Assembly: GCA_947496535.1 (NCBI GenBank)
Contig: CANMDE010000005.1
Coordinates: 186,001-250,000 of the forward strand
Source of the DNA: an uncultured Paracoccaceae bacterium
GTDB taxonomy: Bacteria; Pseudomonadota; Alphaproteobacteria; Rhodobacterales; Rhodobacteraceae
Direction of reading: 5' to 3'
Length of the DNA: 64,000 nt
The first letter of the stretch is position 1. Every line of letters begins with the position of its first letter. Shown piece after piece: positions 46,220-55,094 of the stretch. The notes under the pieces are model-generated. The model was not told the origin of the DNA, made no database searches, and saw only the letters and a list, made by a program, of their open reading frames with translations. Made by a program: the position numbers and the translations under genes.

Positions 46220-46476
46220 GTGTCGGACTTTTGTCGGGCACGGGCGCGCGCCTTGGTGAGGATGCATTAAGGTTTGAGCATAGTCATGTAATGATGATGA
46301 AATGGTGAAAGTGGCGTGCTTTGGATGAGCAGGATTTCGCATCGGAACCGCCGAGGAACAATCCCACCGTTGTCATGGTCAGTTTGTTGGGCTTCATGGG
46401 TTTGAATGCCCTTTCAATTGCTGCCGGATGTGCCACATAGAAGCTCAAGACGGATCGTGAATAGGGATCGTCGTTC
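46220..46476. other. Divergent intergenic region without recognised gene
   Basis: This stretch separates the ATPase/metA transcript from the membrane-protein gene. It must hold both promoters, but no strong -35/-10 pair stands out to the eye. Short open frames inside it lack ribosome sites and family signatures. Confidence 0.45.
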
Positions 46477-47298
46477 GTGGATGACATGACCACCAAAATC
46501 AACCGCAATGCGGCCGTGCGGACCTTTGTTCGCAAGACTTTTGGTCTTGGGGGGGCATTACGGCTTCATCGGGCGGCCTTTGGCCTTGATCTGCTGCGGG
46601 CTCCTGCCAACGTTTTTCTCGCGCCAATTTTCCTTATCACGCGGCTTGTGGCGCTCTTGGCCATGTTGCTGAGGTTTCGTAAAGTGGCAGGCTGGCTGCT
46701 GCGTAGAAAAATTCTGTTCGAGACAAGCGTTTCGCGGCAGGTGGGTGCGCGTGTGACGAAATTCATTGTTGATCTTGATGCTATGGGGCTTGGCGTCAAT
46801 GCGCCGCGTGAAAATATCGAGCGCGCGGTCGATGACTATGCCGGGGTGCGTCACGCTGTGGCGGAAATGACAACGACGCTCCTTGTTCTCATCGGCGGGT
46901 ACATGGTTTTTCAGGCTGCCACGCCGGGGGTCATCTCGCTCGCGGGGCCTGTGGCTGAGATGCAGGCGCAAGCTTCGGCCATCGAACAGTTCCCGCTTGG
47001 GCAGGGGTTGGGGCGCGCATATTATGGCATGTTCCCAACGAGTCTCGCGCCTTGGCAAGTGCTGCTGACCGGGGTGGTACTCGCGACGATTGCATCGGTC
47101 GTGACGACCTTTGCCGGGGTTATCGCTGACCCATTACAGGTGCTGACCGGTACGCACCGCCGCCGTATGCTGCGTTTGCTTCGCCGATTAGAAGTTGAGC
47201 AGCGGCAAAGCAGTGGTCTTTCAGGAGAGCACGTCGCAGCCCGTATGGCCGACATCACAGATATGGCTGTTAGCTTCTGGCGGATGTTGAGGGGCTGA
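46477..47298 (+). CDS. Membrane protein of unknown function (DUF6635-like)
   Basis: This 273-residue protein has a hydrophobic stretch near 42-62 (ANVFLAPIFLITRLVALLAMLL), a pair near 133-155 and 205-228 (TTTLLVLIGGYMVFQAA; WQVLLTGVVLATIASVVTTFAGVI), and a basic helical C-terminus with HRRRMLRLLRRLEVEQRQ. GTG 46477 with AGGGA upstream is chosen; ATG 46486 is an alternative. The layout resembles DUF6635 proteins, but the match is from memory of the pattern and not certain. Confidence 0.7.
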   Translation: MDDMTTKINRNAAVRTFVRKTFGLGGALRLHRAAFGLDLLRAPANVFLAPIFLITRLVALLAMLLRFRKVAGWLLRRKILFETSVSRQVGARVTKFIVDLDAMGLGVNAPRENIERAVDDYAGVRHAVAEMTTTLLVLIGGYMVFQAATPGVISLAGPVAEMQAQASAIEQFPLGQGLGRAYYGMFPTSLAPWQVLLTGVVLATIASVVTTFAGVIADPLQVLTGTHRRRMLRLLRRLEVEQRQSSGLSGEHVAARMADITDMAVSFWRMLRG

Positions 47299-47369
47299 AT
47301 AGGCGGCTTCGTTCCGGCCAGAAAAGCCGTACAGACAACTAATTGTTCTAAACTATCGAGGCATACCGT

Positions 47370-47669
47370 TCAGATCATAAGGTCTTGTATTAACTGCCCG
47401 AATGATGCGCCGTGCATGTCCCGGTCTGTACTGGCACCCTGGGTTGAGGGGCGTGGCATGCTGAGTTTGATCACATTCAGATCGGCGATGTCGAAGCGTT
47501 TGATCTGGAACTGATCCATGTCCAATGCCTCTGCCACCGCTCTTGTTTTCAACTGGCGTGAGGTTTGTGTAAAAGTCGCCGTGTTCCCGCAGAAGATGTC
47601 TATTGTCAGCCAAAATGGCCCGGCATTCTTGGACCGGACCTTTGGGACGATGTCGCCGAGCCTGATCAT
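47370..47669 (-). CDS. DUF4387 family protein (AtuA partner subunit)
   Basis: This 99-residue protein has the DUF4387 signature SKNAGPFWLTIDIFCGNTATFTQTSRQLKTRAVAEALDMD. DUF4387 genes are nearly always next to AtuA (DUF1446) genes or fused to them, and here the ATG overlaps the AtuA stop by ATGA. The two probably form one enzyme. The family reaction is not established with certainty. Confidence 0.88.
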   Translation of the reverse strand: MIRLGDIVPKVRSKNAGPFWLTIDIFCGNTATFTQTSRQLKTRAVAEALDMDQFQIKRFDIADLNVIKLSMPRPSTQGASTDRDMHGASFGQLIQDLMI

Positions 47670-49015
47670 GCCCCGATCTCTTCGGTCGTCAGACGAAAGG
47701 CGTCCATTGGATGTTCCAGTTCCAGCACATGGTGCAGGCAGAATTCATGGACCACGCCGCGCGGCAGTTCCGGTGGTGAAAAGGGGAAGGCGAATGTCGG
47801 CATTTCCTCGTTTTCGAAGAGTGGGTGGTGCAGCAGATATGGGTTGAGTATTTTAGCGACCTCGCGGCTTAAACCTTCGGTTTCGGCTGTAATAATGCCA
47901 AGCACGCCAACTTCGCTTCCGACATTTGAGTGGGCGTCGAGTGGGCCCAGGGTGGCGTCTACGCCAATCAACCGTATTTCAATTGTGAAGTGGCCGCCGA
48001 TGCGATCTTCGGCTTTGGCGGTGCATTTGGTTATGATGTCGTCGCGCCATGTGTGGATGTTTTCGACATATCGGGGATCCCGGATCAGGGCGAGGGAGAT
48101 GGTTTGGTATCCTGCTGGCCGTGCGCCTTCGAGCTTTACTGTGTAGCGGTCTGAGGGCACCCATTTGCTGCCTTGAACCCGCACATTGCGGTCGTTGAGG
48201 GCAGTATATGTCGCACCAGTGACGTCGAGATGGCCACCGGGTTCATAAAGGATGTAAGGGTCTGAATTTTCGTAAAGCATATGTGCTGAAACTGTTTGGG
48301 GCGTCGCGTGGGCGTCTTTGCCCATGGGTGTGATCGTGAAGCCTTGGTCGTCGAACGCGATCAGGATGGTGCCTGAATTGGGGTTTGTGGTGGCCAGCGC
48401 GCCGCATTCGCCGACCTTTGCCCCGTGCCACGCTGCACCCGCATGGCAGCCGTGTTTCAGGGGCAGTGCTGCTATGACCGCCGTGTCGGTGGCCCGACCG
48501 GCGATCACGATATCCGCGCCGGTATCGAGTGCTGCTTGTATCTGTTCGACCCCAGCCAGCGCAACAATGTTGCTGCAACTCAGAAACGTGTCGGCATTGA
48601 CCTTTGGTGCGGCGGGCAGGGGCGTGATGCGTCCGCAGTCGAAGGCGGCGGCCATTAACACTTTGTCCTGACCCGATTTCAGGACCGCCATGGTCAGGCG
48701 TTCCCCCCGTTCGCTTGCGATCTCGCGTGTGATGTCCACCAGCCAGTCGACCGCATCGTCAGACCCACATGTGCCTGCCGTGCCAATCAGGAGTGGTACG
48801 CCTGCTTTGGCGCGCGCATCGATCAGTTCAGCCCATTCCGCCTTGGTCGAGCTGCGCGAATATTTTGATGTGCCCGTTCCCAGATAGTGGGGGCCGCTAT
48901 CGGTGGATCCTCCGTCGATAGCGATGATGTCCGGTTGATGTTCGATCCCTCTGGCAAGTGCATCACGGTCGTAGCCGAGCCCCAGCGCGCCTGAGGGGAT
49001 CAGAACCTTGGTCAT
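47666..49015 (-). CDS. AtuA-like acyclic terpene utilisation family protein (DUF1446)
   Basis: This 449-residue protein begins MTKVLIPSGALGLGYDRDALARGIEHQPDIIAIDGGSTDSGPHYLG, the DUF1446 start, and continues with AGTCGSDDAVDWLVDITREIA and VIAGRATDTAVIAALPLKHG. AtuA itself belongs to the citronellol/geraniol pathway, but many homologues sit with tricarboxylate transporters, as here. The real substrate is likely a hydroxy or unsaturated acid brought in by the TctABC system. The frame is open upstream to 49777, but that part overlaps tctA; ATG 49015 overlaps the TctA stop (TAATG). Confidence 0.85.
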   Translation of the reverse strand: MTKVLIPSGALGLGYDRDALARGIEHQPDIIAIDGGSTDSGPHYLGTGTSKYSRSSTKAEWAELIDARAKAGVPLLIGTAGTCGSDDAVDWLVDITREIASERGERLTMAVLKSGQDKVLMAAAFDCGRITPLPAAPKVNADTFLSCSNIVALAGVEQIQAALDTGADIVIAGRATDTAVIAALPLKHGCHAGAAWHGAKVGECGALATTNPNSGTILIAFDDQGFTITPMGKDAHATPQTVSAHMLYENSDPYILYEPGGHLDVTGATYTALNDRNVRVQGSKWVPSDRYTVKLEGARPAGYQTISLALIRDPRYVENIHTWRDDIITKCTAKAEDRIGGHFTIEIRLIGVDATLGPLDAHSNVGSEVGVLGIITAETEGLSREVAKILNPYLLHHPLFENEEMPTFAFPFSPPELPRGVVHEFCLHHVLELEHPMDAFRLTTEEIGA

Positions 49016-50520
49016 TAGTCCGTGACCCTTTGTGGTTTCGTCAGCACATTGCGCAGGAACATTGGAGCCACGAACCCAGCTATTGCTACCACCCACAACC
49101 CAATCGCAACGCCGGAGCTGAACAGATAGGTCCAGTCTCCGCCTGACAGCACCATCGCACGGCGCAGGCTGTCTTCCATGTGCCCACCCAGCAGGATGCC
49201 CAGAATGATTGGTACGGTTGGCACATCCAGCTTGCGCAGGACCCAGCCCAGCACACCGAAGGCCACCATTAGCAGCAGGTCGAAATAGCTGCCTGATAGG
49301 GAGTATATCCCGACAAAGCTGATCATGGTGACGCCGGGTAGCAGAACCCATGGCGGTACGGACAGGATTTTGACGAATATCTTGACCATCGGCACGTTCA
49401 TCAAAAGCAATACGAAGTTGGCGATGAGAAGTGAGGCGATAAGCCCCCAGACCACTTCTGGCCGTTCGGTGAACAGCGTGGGGCCGGGTGTGATGTTCAG
49501 CGTCATCAAAAGCGCCAGCAGCACCGCAGTTGTGCCGGACCCCGGCACGCCGAGTGTCAGCATTGGGACCAAGGCCCCGCCAGCGGCGGCGTTGTTGCCT
49601 GCCTCTGGGGCTGCGACGCCTTTGGCGACTCCGGTGCCGAATTTGCCTTCTTCGCCTGCGATGGATTTCTCGCCCATATAGGCCAGGAATGATCCGAGCG
49701 ATGCCCCCGCACCGGGTAGAATGCCGGCTGCAAAGCCGATCAGTGATGCGCGGAGTTGGGTCCATCTGGTTGACCAAATTTCGCGAACGGGGATCGTTAC
49801 CTTGTCCAGTTTCACACCGATGGAGGTGTTCTTGCCGTGGCTTTCGATAAAGAAGAATACCTCTGCTATTGCGAACAGGCCGACGATGGCGACAAGAAAA
49901 TCGATCCCATCAAAAAGGTGCATGTTGCCACCGGTCAGTCGCGGGATGCCGGAGTTGTTGTCTACTCCGATCATCGCGATGCCTAGCCCGATACAGGACG
50001 CAATGGCCGCCTTGGCCTGATTATTTGACGCAATGCCACCCAACGTGGCGAAGGCCAGAAGGTAGAGCGCGAAATACTCCGCTGGGCCAAATTGGAAAGC
50101 GACCCGTGCCAGTAGAGGTGCCAACAGCATCAATCCTATCGTTGACAGGAACGCCCCCGTGAAAGAGGCCACGCCGGAGATCACCAACGCGTCACCGGCC
50201 CGGCCTTGTTTTGCCATTGGGTAGCCGTCCAGCGTGGTCATCAGGGCCGGTTCATCGCCGGGGATGTTCAGCAGAATTGAGCTAATCCGCCCCCCATACA
50301 TCGCGCCGTAGTAGACGGCCGTCATCAGAACCAGCGCCGATGTTGCATCAAGCCCCATCGAAAAAGTCAGCGGGATCAGAATGGCCACGCCGTTTGACGG
50401 GCCAAGACCGGGTAGAGCGCCGATAATCGTACCGATAAAACATCCGAACACCGCCAGCATGAGCGTATAGGGGCTAAGTGCGATGCTGAATCCAGTCGCG
50501 AGATTTGCAAACAGGTCCAT
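49015..50520 (-). CDS. Tripartite tricarboxylate transporter large permease (TctA)
   Basis: This 501-residue inner-membrane protein of the TctA family has ten to twelve spans. It shows the conserved GALPGLGPSNGVAILIPLTFSMGLDATSALVLMTAVYYGAMYGGRISSILLNIPGD near residues 33-90 and its repeat GFAAGILPGAGASLGSFLAYMGEK near 263-286, the two inverted-repeat motifs. It works with TctC and TctB to import carboxylates by ion coupling. AAGGGAA precedes ATG 50520. Confidence 0.94.
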   Translation of the reverse strand: MDLFANLATGFSIALSPYTLMLAVFGCFIGTIIGALPGLGPSNGVAILIPLTFSMGLDATSALVLMTAVYYGAMYGGRISSILLNIPGDEPALMTTLDGYPMAKQGRAGDALVISGVASFTGAFLSTIGLMLLAPLLARVAFQFGPAEYFALYLLAFATLGGIASNNQAKAAIASCIGLGIAMIGVDNNSGIPRLTGGNMHLFDGIDFLVAIVGLFAIAEVFFFIESHGKNTSIGVKLDKVTIPVREIWSTRWTQLRASLIGFAAGILPGAGASLGSFLAYMGEKSIAGEEGKFGTGVAKGVAAPEAGNNAAAGGALVPMLTLGVPGSGTTAVLLALLMTLNITPGPTLFTERPEVVWGLIASLLIANFVLLLMNVPMVKIFVKILSVPPWVLLPGVTMISFVGIYSLSGSYFDLLLMVAFGVLGWVLRKLDVPTVPIILGILLGGHMEDSLRRAMVLSGGDWTYLFSSGVAIGLWVVAIAGFVAPMFLRNVLTKPQRVTD

Positions 50521-50529
50521 GGTATTCCC

Positions 50530-50970
50530 TTAGCCGTGCAAGACGGCGGGTAGGGCGACAAGGCCAAGGCCAAGCGCGTATTTGAAAACAAAAAAGAGGC
50601 CCAGCGACAGGCCGAGACCCGCGACAATGGCCGGGCCAGTGCGAGGGTTGATCTGCCACGAAAGGATCGTCGCGGTGATTGCTGTCGGGATGAGAAAGCC
50701 CATGGGCTTGAGCGCGTAGGCATATCCCACCAGCACCACGATAGCGATGATAAGTGCGCCGAAGGTCCGCAATTCGGGCCACTTGGGGTCTTCGTCGGGC
50801 CGAAGCGCCACGATGATGCCACTGATAGCGGCCACCGCCCCGATCAGGATCGGAAAGGCTTTGGGGCCGACTGGGTCGGCCAGAAAGCTCGCCTGGATCT
50901 GTGTGGCGCTGGCTATGTAAGCCAGCGCCACCATTGTCACGACCACACCAAAAACGCGGTCTGAGGCCAT
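50530..50970 (-). CDS. Tripartite tricarboxylate transporter small permease (TctB)
   Basis: This 146-residue protein has four hydrophobic segments, with GPKAFPILIGAVAAISGIIVALRP after the first helix as is typical for TctB. It is the small membrane subunit of the transporter. The start overlaps the TctC stop (TAATG) and the stop is 9 bp before TctA. Confidence 0.9.
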   Translation of the reverse strand: MASDRVFGVVVTMVALAYIASATQIQASFLADPVGPKAFPILIGAVAAISGIIVALRPDEDPKWPELRTFGALIIAIVVLVGYAYALKPMGFLIPTAITATILSWQINPRTGPAIVAGLGLSLGLFFVFKYALGLGLVALPAVLHG

Positions 50971-51935
50971 TACTGAATTACCCCGATCTCTTGCGACATG
51001 GTGCGGATTTCAGCGACCACTTCGTCCACATAAGACTGGAAGTCACCACCGACCTTGGTGAATGGGGCCAGTCCATTTGCGGCCATCGCTTCTTGCCATT
51101 CGTCGCTATCGGCCACCATTTGCAGGCGTTCGGCCCACATATTAAAGGTGTCGTCGCTGACGTCCTTTGGGATGTAGAGACCGCGCCAGTTCACGGCGAC
51201 CACGTCGAAACCCTGTTCCTGAGCTGTCGGGATGTCATCGAAGCCCGGCACCCGTTCTTCCGTCAAAACGGCCAGAACCCGGACGTCACCAGATTTCAGG
51301 AAGCCCACAACCTCGGACATATCGCCGGACATTGCGGCGGTGAAGCCACCTACGGTCTGTGTGATAGCGTCCGCGCCGCCATCAACGCCGATGTATTTGA
51401 CGGCTGTCAGATCGGACACGCCAGCCCGTTGCAGCACCATCAGGGGTTTTAGGTGGTCAAAACCGCCCACCGCTGAACCGCCGGCAAAGGCCAGTTCGCC
51501 CGGGCTGGCTTTGATGGCATCTACAAGATCGCCCAGCGTCTGATATTCGCTGTCGGCGGCTACGACGATCACGCCCGGATCAGCGCCGATGGCACCGACG
51601 AACCGCACCTGATCTGCAGTCATGCCTGCAAAAGCGTTTTGCGCCAGACGCGTTGTCGTTGCCGAAGAGGCGGCAATCATAAGGTCGGCGTCATCGCTTC
51701 GTTCGTTGACAACATGGGCATAGGCCAGTCCCCCACCGGCCCCGGCCATATTCGTCACTTGAACCGGCTGCTCCACGGCGCCGATATCATACATTATTTT
51801 GCCGATCTGGCGGCAGGTGAAATCCCAACCTCCACCTGGGTTGGCGGGTGCGATGCATTCTGCAGCATTTGCCGCTGTGGCACCCAAGCCCAGTACGGCA
51901 CTGGTTAACAGCGCCTTGAACAGACGTTTTGTCAT
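50970..51935 (-). CDS. Tripartite tricarboxylate transporter substrate-binding protein (TctC/Bug family)
   Basis: This 321-residue periplasmic protein has a signal peptide (LFKALLTSAVLGLGATAANAA), then CIAPANPGGGWDFTCRQIGKIM with the Bug-family P-N-P-G-G loop that contacts the carboxylate, and KYIGVDGGADAITQTVGGFTAAM with the second ligand-binding strand. A strong GGGAGGAG site precedes ATG 51935. It is the first gene of the transporter/AtuA operon, divergent from the TctDE regulators. Confidence 0.92.
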   Translation of the reverse strand: MTKRLFKALLTSAVLGLGATAANAAECIAPANPGGGWDFTCRQIGKIMYDIGAVEQPVQVTNMAGAGGGLAYAHVVNERSDDADLMIAASSATTTRLAQNAFAGMTADQVRFVGAIGADPGVIVVAADSEYQTLGDLVDAIKASPGELAFAGGSAVGGFDHLKPLMVLQRAGVSDLTAVKYIGVDGGADAITQTVGGFTAAMSGDMSEVVGFLKSGDVRVLAVLTEERVPGFDDIPTAQEQGFDVVAVNWRGLYIPKDVSDDTFNMWAERLQMVADSDEWQEAMAANGLAPFTKVGGDFQSYVDEVVAEIRTMSQEIGVIQ

Positions 51936-52032
51936 GGTCTCCTCCCGTTTGACATTGGCGGATTACTCCGCTCATGTTTTAGGCAAACCTTTAAACCTGA
52001 CACCAACCTGTCACCTTTTGGAAAATCATCTC

Positions 52033-52698
52033 ATGCGGTTTCTGTTGATCGAGGATAACACAAAGCTCGCCGGTTCGGTTGTTGAGCGGTTGCAACTGGA
52101 CGGGCATGCGGTGGACCATGCAGAAACCCTGGATGCTGCCGAAACCTGTCTTGCTGTGGCTGACTACGATTTGATTTTGCTGGATATTATGCTCCCTGAC
52201 GGGGACGGGCGTGATTTTTTGCAACAGCAGCGTCGGGCGGCGACAAGCACGCCTGTCATCGTGATCACTGCCCGATCCGCGGTGTCCGACCGGGTTAGCC
52301 TGCTGGATCTGGGTGCGGATGACTACATCACCAAACCGTTCGACTTTTCGGAGCTGGAGGCCCGCTGCCGTGCCGTTCTGCGCCGCCTGGGTGGGGCTGC
52401 TGCTAATCTTTTGGAACATTCCGATACGATCCTTGATCCCACTGCTGGGGAGCTTCGGTTCGATGGGCGGACTGTGTCGTTGCGCAATCGCGAATTGCGT
52501 CTGCTGGAGGTTTTGTTCAAGTCCCCCGGACAGGTGTTTTCCAAAGGGCATTTAATGGACCGGCTGTTTTCATTTGCCGATGAGGCCAGTGAAAACGCCA
52601 TTGAGGTTTATGTGGGGCGGTTGCGCAAACGGCTGGATGGCTCCAGCGCGCGTATCGAAACCGTGCGTGGGCTTGGCTACCGGTTGGTTGCCCGGTGA
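52033..52698 (+). CDS. OmpR-type response regulator (TctD-like)
   Basis: This 221-residue regulator has a receiver (MRFLLIEDNTKLAGSVVERL; Asp51 in ILLDIMLPDGDG; Lys in YITKPF) and a C-terminal winged helix with RNRELRLLEVLFKSPGQVFSKGHLMDRLF. ATG 52033 is set by the conserved start; an upstream open frame is not plausible. It is divergent from the tctC operon, 97 bp apart, and overlaps the kinase gene by GTGA. It probably activates the transporter genes in response to their substrate. Confidence 0.93.
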   Translation: MRFLLIEDNTKLAGSVVERLQLDGHAVDHAETLDAAETCLAVADYDLILLDIMLPDGDGRDFLQQQRRAATSTPVIVITARSAVSDRVSLLDLGADDYITKPFDFSELEARCRAVLRRLGGAAANLLEHSDTILDPTAGELRFDGRTVSLRNRELRLLEVLFKSPGQVFSKGHLMDRLFSFADEASENAIEVYVGRLRKRLDGSSARIETVRGLGYRLVAR

Positions 52699-54065
52699 AA
52701 CCACGCGGATCGATAAGACGGCGTCTGTTCTTTCAGCTATCCGGTGTGGCGGCGATTTTGTCGTTGGCTTTTTTTCTGATTGTGCGTGTCGTGGCGGAAC
52801 GGGCGGCTGAAGGTACGCAGGACGATATTCTGGCGGCGAGCGCCACCGCGATTACGGACAGCCTGCGCAGCGAAGACGGGCAGGTGACGCTGGAACTGCC
52901 GTATTCTGCGCTCTCGATGCTGCAAACGGTGCATCAGGACCGGGTTTTCTATCGCGTGGTCGCAGCGGGTGAGACGCTGACCGGCTATGATGATCTGCCC
53001 GTACCTGATCCAGCTCCGACAAGAGGCCAGCCAGTGTTTGAGACGATCTACTATCGCGGTGACAGTTTCCGAGTTGTCGCGATCTTGCGCCCGCTTGGTC
53101 CGGCCAGTGCCGCTACTGATGTCGTCGTACTCGTCGCGCAGACGCGGTTGGGGCTTGAGGCTATTTCGCGGCAGATCACGGGGGTTGCGACGGGTGTCGG
53201 TGTCGGGTTTTTCCTTCTGGCCACGGCGCTGAGCCTTTGGGCAGCAGGGTCGGCCCTGACGCCGTTTGATCGCATCACCGGGTCGGTGCTTCGCCGCGGT
53301 CCTAAGGACTTGCGTCCTGTCACTGCCGATACGCCCGCCGAACTGGTCCCGCTTGTCGAGGCACTGAATAACTTCATGGCGCGGCTGCGGGCCTCGTTGC
53401 TTCGCACCGAGGATTTCATCACCGAAGCCGCCCACCGCGTGCGGACGCCGCTGGCCACTGTGCGGGCGCAGGCCGAGGTGACGCATCGCAAGCTGAACAA
53501 GCCGGAACACAAACAGGCGATCCGTGAAATGATCCGCGCGATTGATGAGTGCTCGCGGTCGGCCGGGCAGATGTTGGACCACGCCATGGTGACGTTTCGC
53601 ACCGACAGTCTGGCCCGCGATGATGTCGATCTGGTGGCGCTGATGGCCGAAGCGGTTGAGCGTTTGGGCCCGACGGCAGAGTTGAAAGATATCTTCATTC
53701 GGCAAGATCTGCCGTCTGAACCAGTGCCGTTTCGTGGGGACGGGATTTTGTTGCAGGCCGCACTTCAGAATGTTCTGGACAATGCGATCAAGTATTCGCC
53801 TGAAGACAGCGAGATCACCGTAGCGGTCGAAGTTGGTGAGGCGTTGCGATTGTCCGTTACTGATCAGGGTAGGGGTTTCGGGGATGCTGATCTGTCGCGC
53901 CTGATTGGCCGGTTCGAACGAGGCGGAAATGTGGGTCAGGTCGTGGGCTCCGGTTTGGGGTTGACCATCGCCAATGACGTGGCAAACGCCCATGACGGAC
54001 GCTTGTCTATTGCCAATAACAAAGAGGGGCAGGGGGTATGCGTTTCGCTTTTGTTGCCACGCTGA
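52695..54065 (+). CDS. Sensor histidine kinase (TctE-like)
   Basis: This 456-residue membrane kinase has helices at about 14-35 and 160-182 around a periplasmic TctE N-terminal domain. The phospho-acceptor lies in FITEAAHRVRTPLATVRAQ (His247; the motif HRVRTPL replaces the common HELRTPL), followed by the N box LQNVLDNAIKYS, DQGRGFG and the GSGLGLTIANDVANAHDGRL G2 box. The GTG start overlaps tctD; the next gene begins 28 nt before its end. It senses extracellular carboxylate either directly or through the periplasmic protein encoded next. Confidence 0.92.
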   Translation: MKPRGSIRRRLFFQLSGVAAILSLAFFLIVRVVAERAAEGTQDDILAASATAITDSLRSEDGQVTLELPYSALSMLQTVHQDRVFYRVVAAGETLTGYDDLPVPDPAPTRGQPVFETIYYRGDSFRVVAILRPLGPASAATDVVVLVAQTRLGLEAISRQITGVATGVGVGFFLLATALSLWAAGSALTPFDRITGSVLRRGPKDLRPVTADTPAELVPLVEALNNFMARLRASLLRTEDFITEAAHRVRTPLATVRAQAEVTHRKLNKPEHKQAIREMIRAIDECSRSAGQMLDHAMVTFRTDSLARDDVDLVALMAEAVERLGPTAELKDIFIRQDLPSEPVPFRGDGILLQAALQNVLDNAIKYSPEDSEITVAVEVGEALRLSVTDQGRGFGDADLSRLIGRFERGGNVGQVVGSGLGLTIANDVANAHDGRLSIANNKEGQGVCVSLLLPR

Positions 54066-55069
54066 TCCTGACGATGCTGTCGGGCGCGGCCCGCAGCTTT
54101 GAGGTCGAGGATCATGTGATTTACCGCGCGACGCCGGAAAGCGGTGTTTTGCGCGTAATCTCGACCGCAGACCGGGACGTGTTTGAACCGATTATCCTTG
54201 CGTTTCAGGCGGAAAACCCCGGACTGACTGTCGATTACACGATTGCCGGTACGTCTGATCTTATGCAGGCTATCCATGTCGAAAACGCGGTTTTTGATAT
54301 TGCCATTTCTTCGGCCATGGACCTGCAGACGCGGCTTGCCAATGATGGCTTCGCACGCACTTATGAAGACGCTGATACCGGCGCGATGCCTGCCTGGGCC
54401 AGTTGGCGCAATCAAATTTTTGCCTTCACACAGGAACCAGCTGTTCTGCTTGTGTCGGATGCCTATTTCTCGCCCGGAACGGCGCCCCGCACGCGTGAGG
54501 AGTTGATTGAACTTTTGCGCGCAGACCCTGAACGGTTCGCGGGGCGGATTGGTACTTATGATGTGCGCCGGTCGGGGTTTGGCTATTTGATGGCGACGCA
54601 GGACAGCCGCAACAGCGATGTTTTTTGGCGACTGATGGAGGTTATGGGGCGTTTGGATGCCAAGCTTTATTGTTGCTCGGGTGAAATGATCCGTGCGGTG
54701 TCTGACGGGGAACTGGCATTGGCATATAATGTTCTGGGCAGCTACGCCGCTTTGCAGCAGGACAAGATTAAGGGCTTTCAGATCGTTGAATTCGAAGACC
54801 ATGTGAACGTGATGTTGCGCACGGCTTTGATTCCGGCGAATTCGCAGAATGCGGGCGCCGCCCAGCGCTTGATTGATTTTCTGACCGCATTGAACCAGCG
54901 CCCCGATCTGGTTGAGGTTTCGGGTCTACCAGCGGTGAATCCGACTTTGCTTCAAAATAACACCGCGCTGCGTCCGATCCGTTTCGGGCCAGAGCTTTTG
55001 GTGTTTTTGGACCAGTTGAGGCGGTCGAATTTTTTGCGCAATTGGGAGAATTCGTTGCTGCAAAACTGA
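54038..55069 (+). CDS. Periplasmic ABC-type solute-binding protein linked to the TctDE kinase
   Basis: This 343-residue protein has a signal peptide (MRFAFVATLILTMLSGAARS) and the Fe3+/thiamine-type binding-protein fold: LRVISTADRDVFEPIILAFQAENPGLTVDYTIAGTSDLMQAI, then FDIAISSAMDLQTRLANDGFA. No ABC permease or ATPase is near. It overlaps the kinase gene by 28 nt, so it is made together with the two-component system. It may present a ligand to the kinase, like auxiliary periplasmic sensors in other systems. The functional link is an inference. Confidence 0.82.
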   Translation: MRFAFVATLILTMLSGAARSFEVEDHVIYRATPESGVLRVISTADRDVFEPIILAFQAENPGLTVDYTIAGTSDLMQAIHVENAVFDIAISSAMDLQTRLANDGFARTYEDADTGAMPAWASWRNQIFAFTQEPAVLLVSDAYFSPGTAPRTREELIELLRADPERFAGRIGTYDVRRSGFGYLMATQDSRNSDVFWRLMEVMGRLDAKLYCCSGEMIRAVSDGELALAYNVLGSYAALQQDKIKGFQIVEFEDHVNVMLRTALIPANSQNAGAAQRLIDFLTALNQRPDLVEVSGLPAVNPTLLQNNTALRPIRFGPELLVFLDQLRRSNFLRNWENSLLQN

Positions 55070-55094
55070 CTGGTGCAACGCAATCTGCGCCGAT

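Noticed and set aside
46284..46535. 83-codon minus-strand open frame overlapping the start of the membrane-protein gene
   Set aside because: It overlaps the better supported GTG 46477 gene, lacks a ribosome site, and has no recognisable signature.
49016..49777. N-terminal extension of the AtuA-like frame into tctA
   Set aside because: The extra 254 residues are low-complexity antisense-like sequence overlapping the TctA frame, while ATG 49015 gives the standard DUF1446 start.
52737..53993. 418-codon open frame opposite the TctE-like kinase gene
   Set aside because: It is a shadow of the kinase frame, rich in Arg/His/Gln with no recognisable domain.
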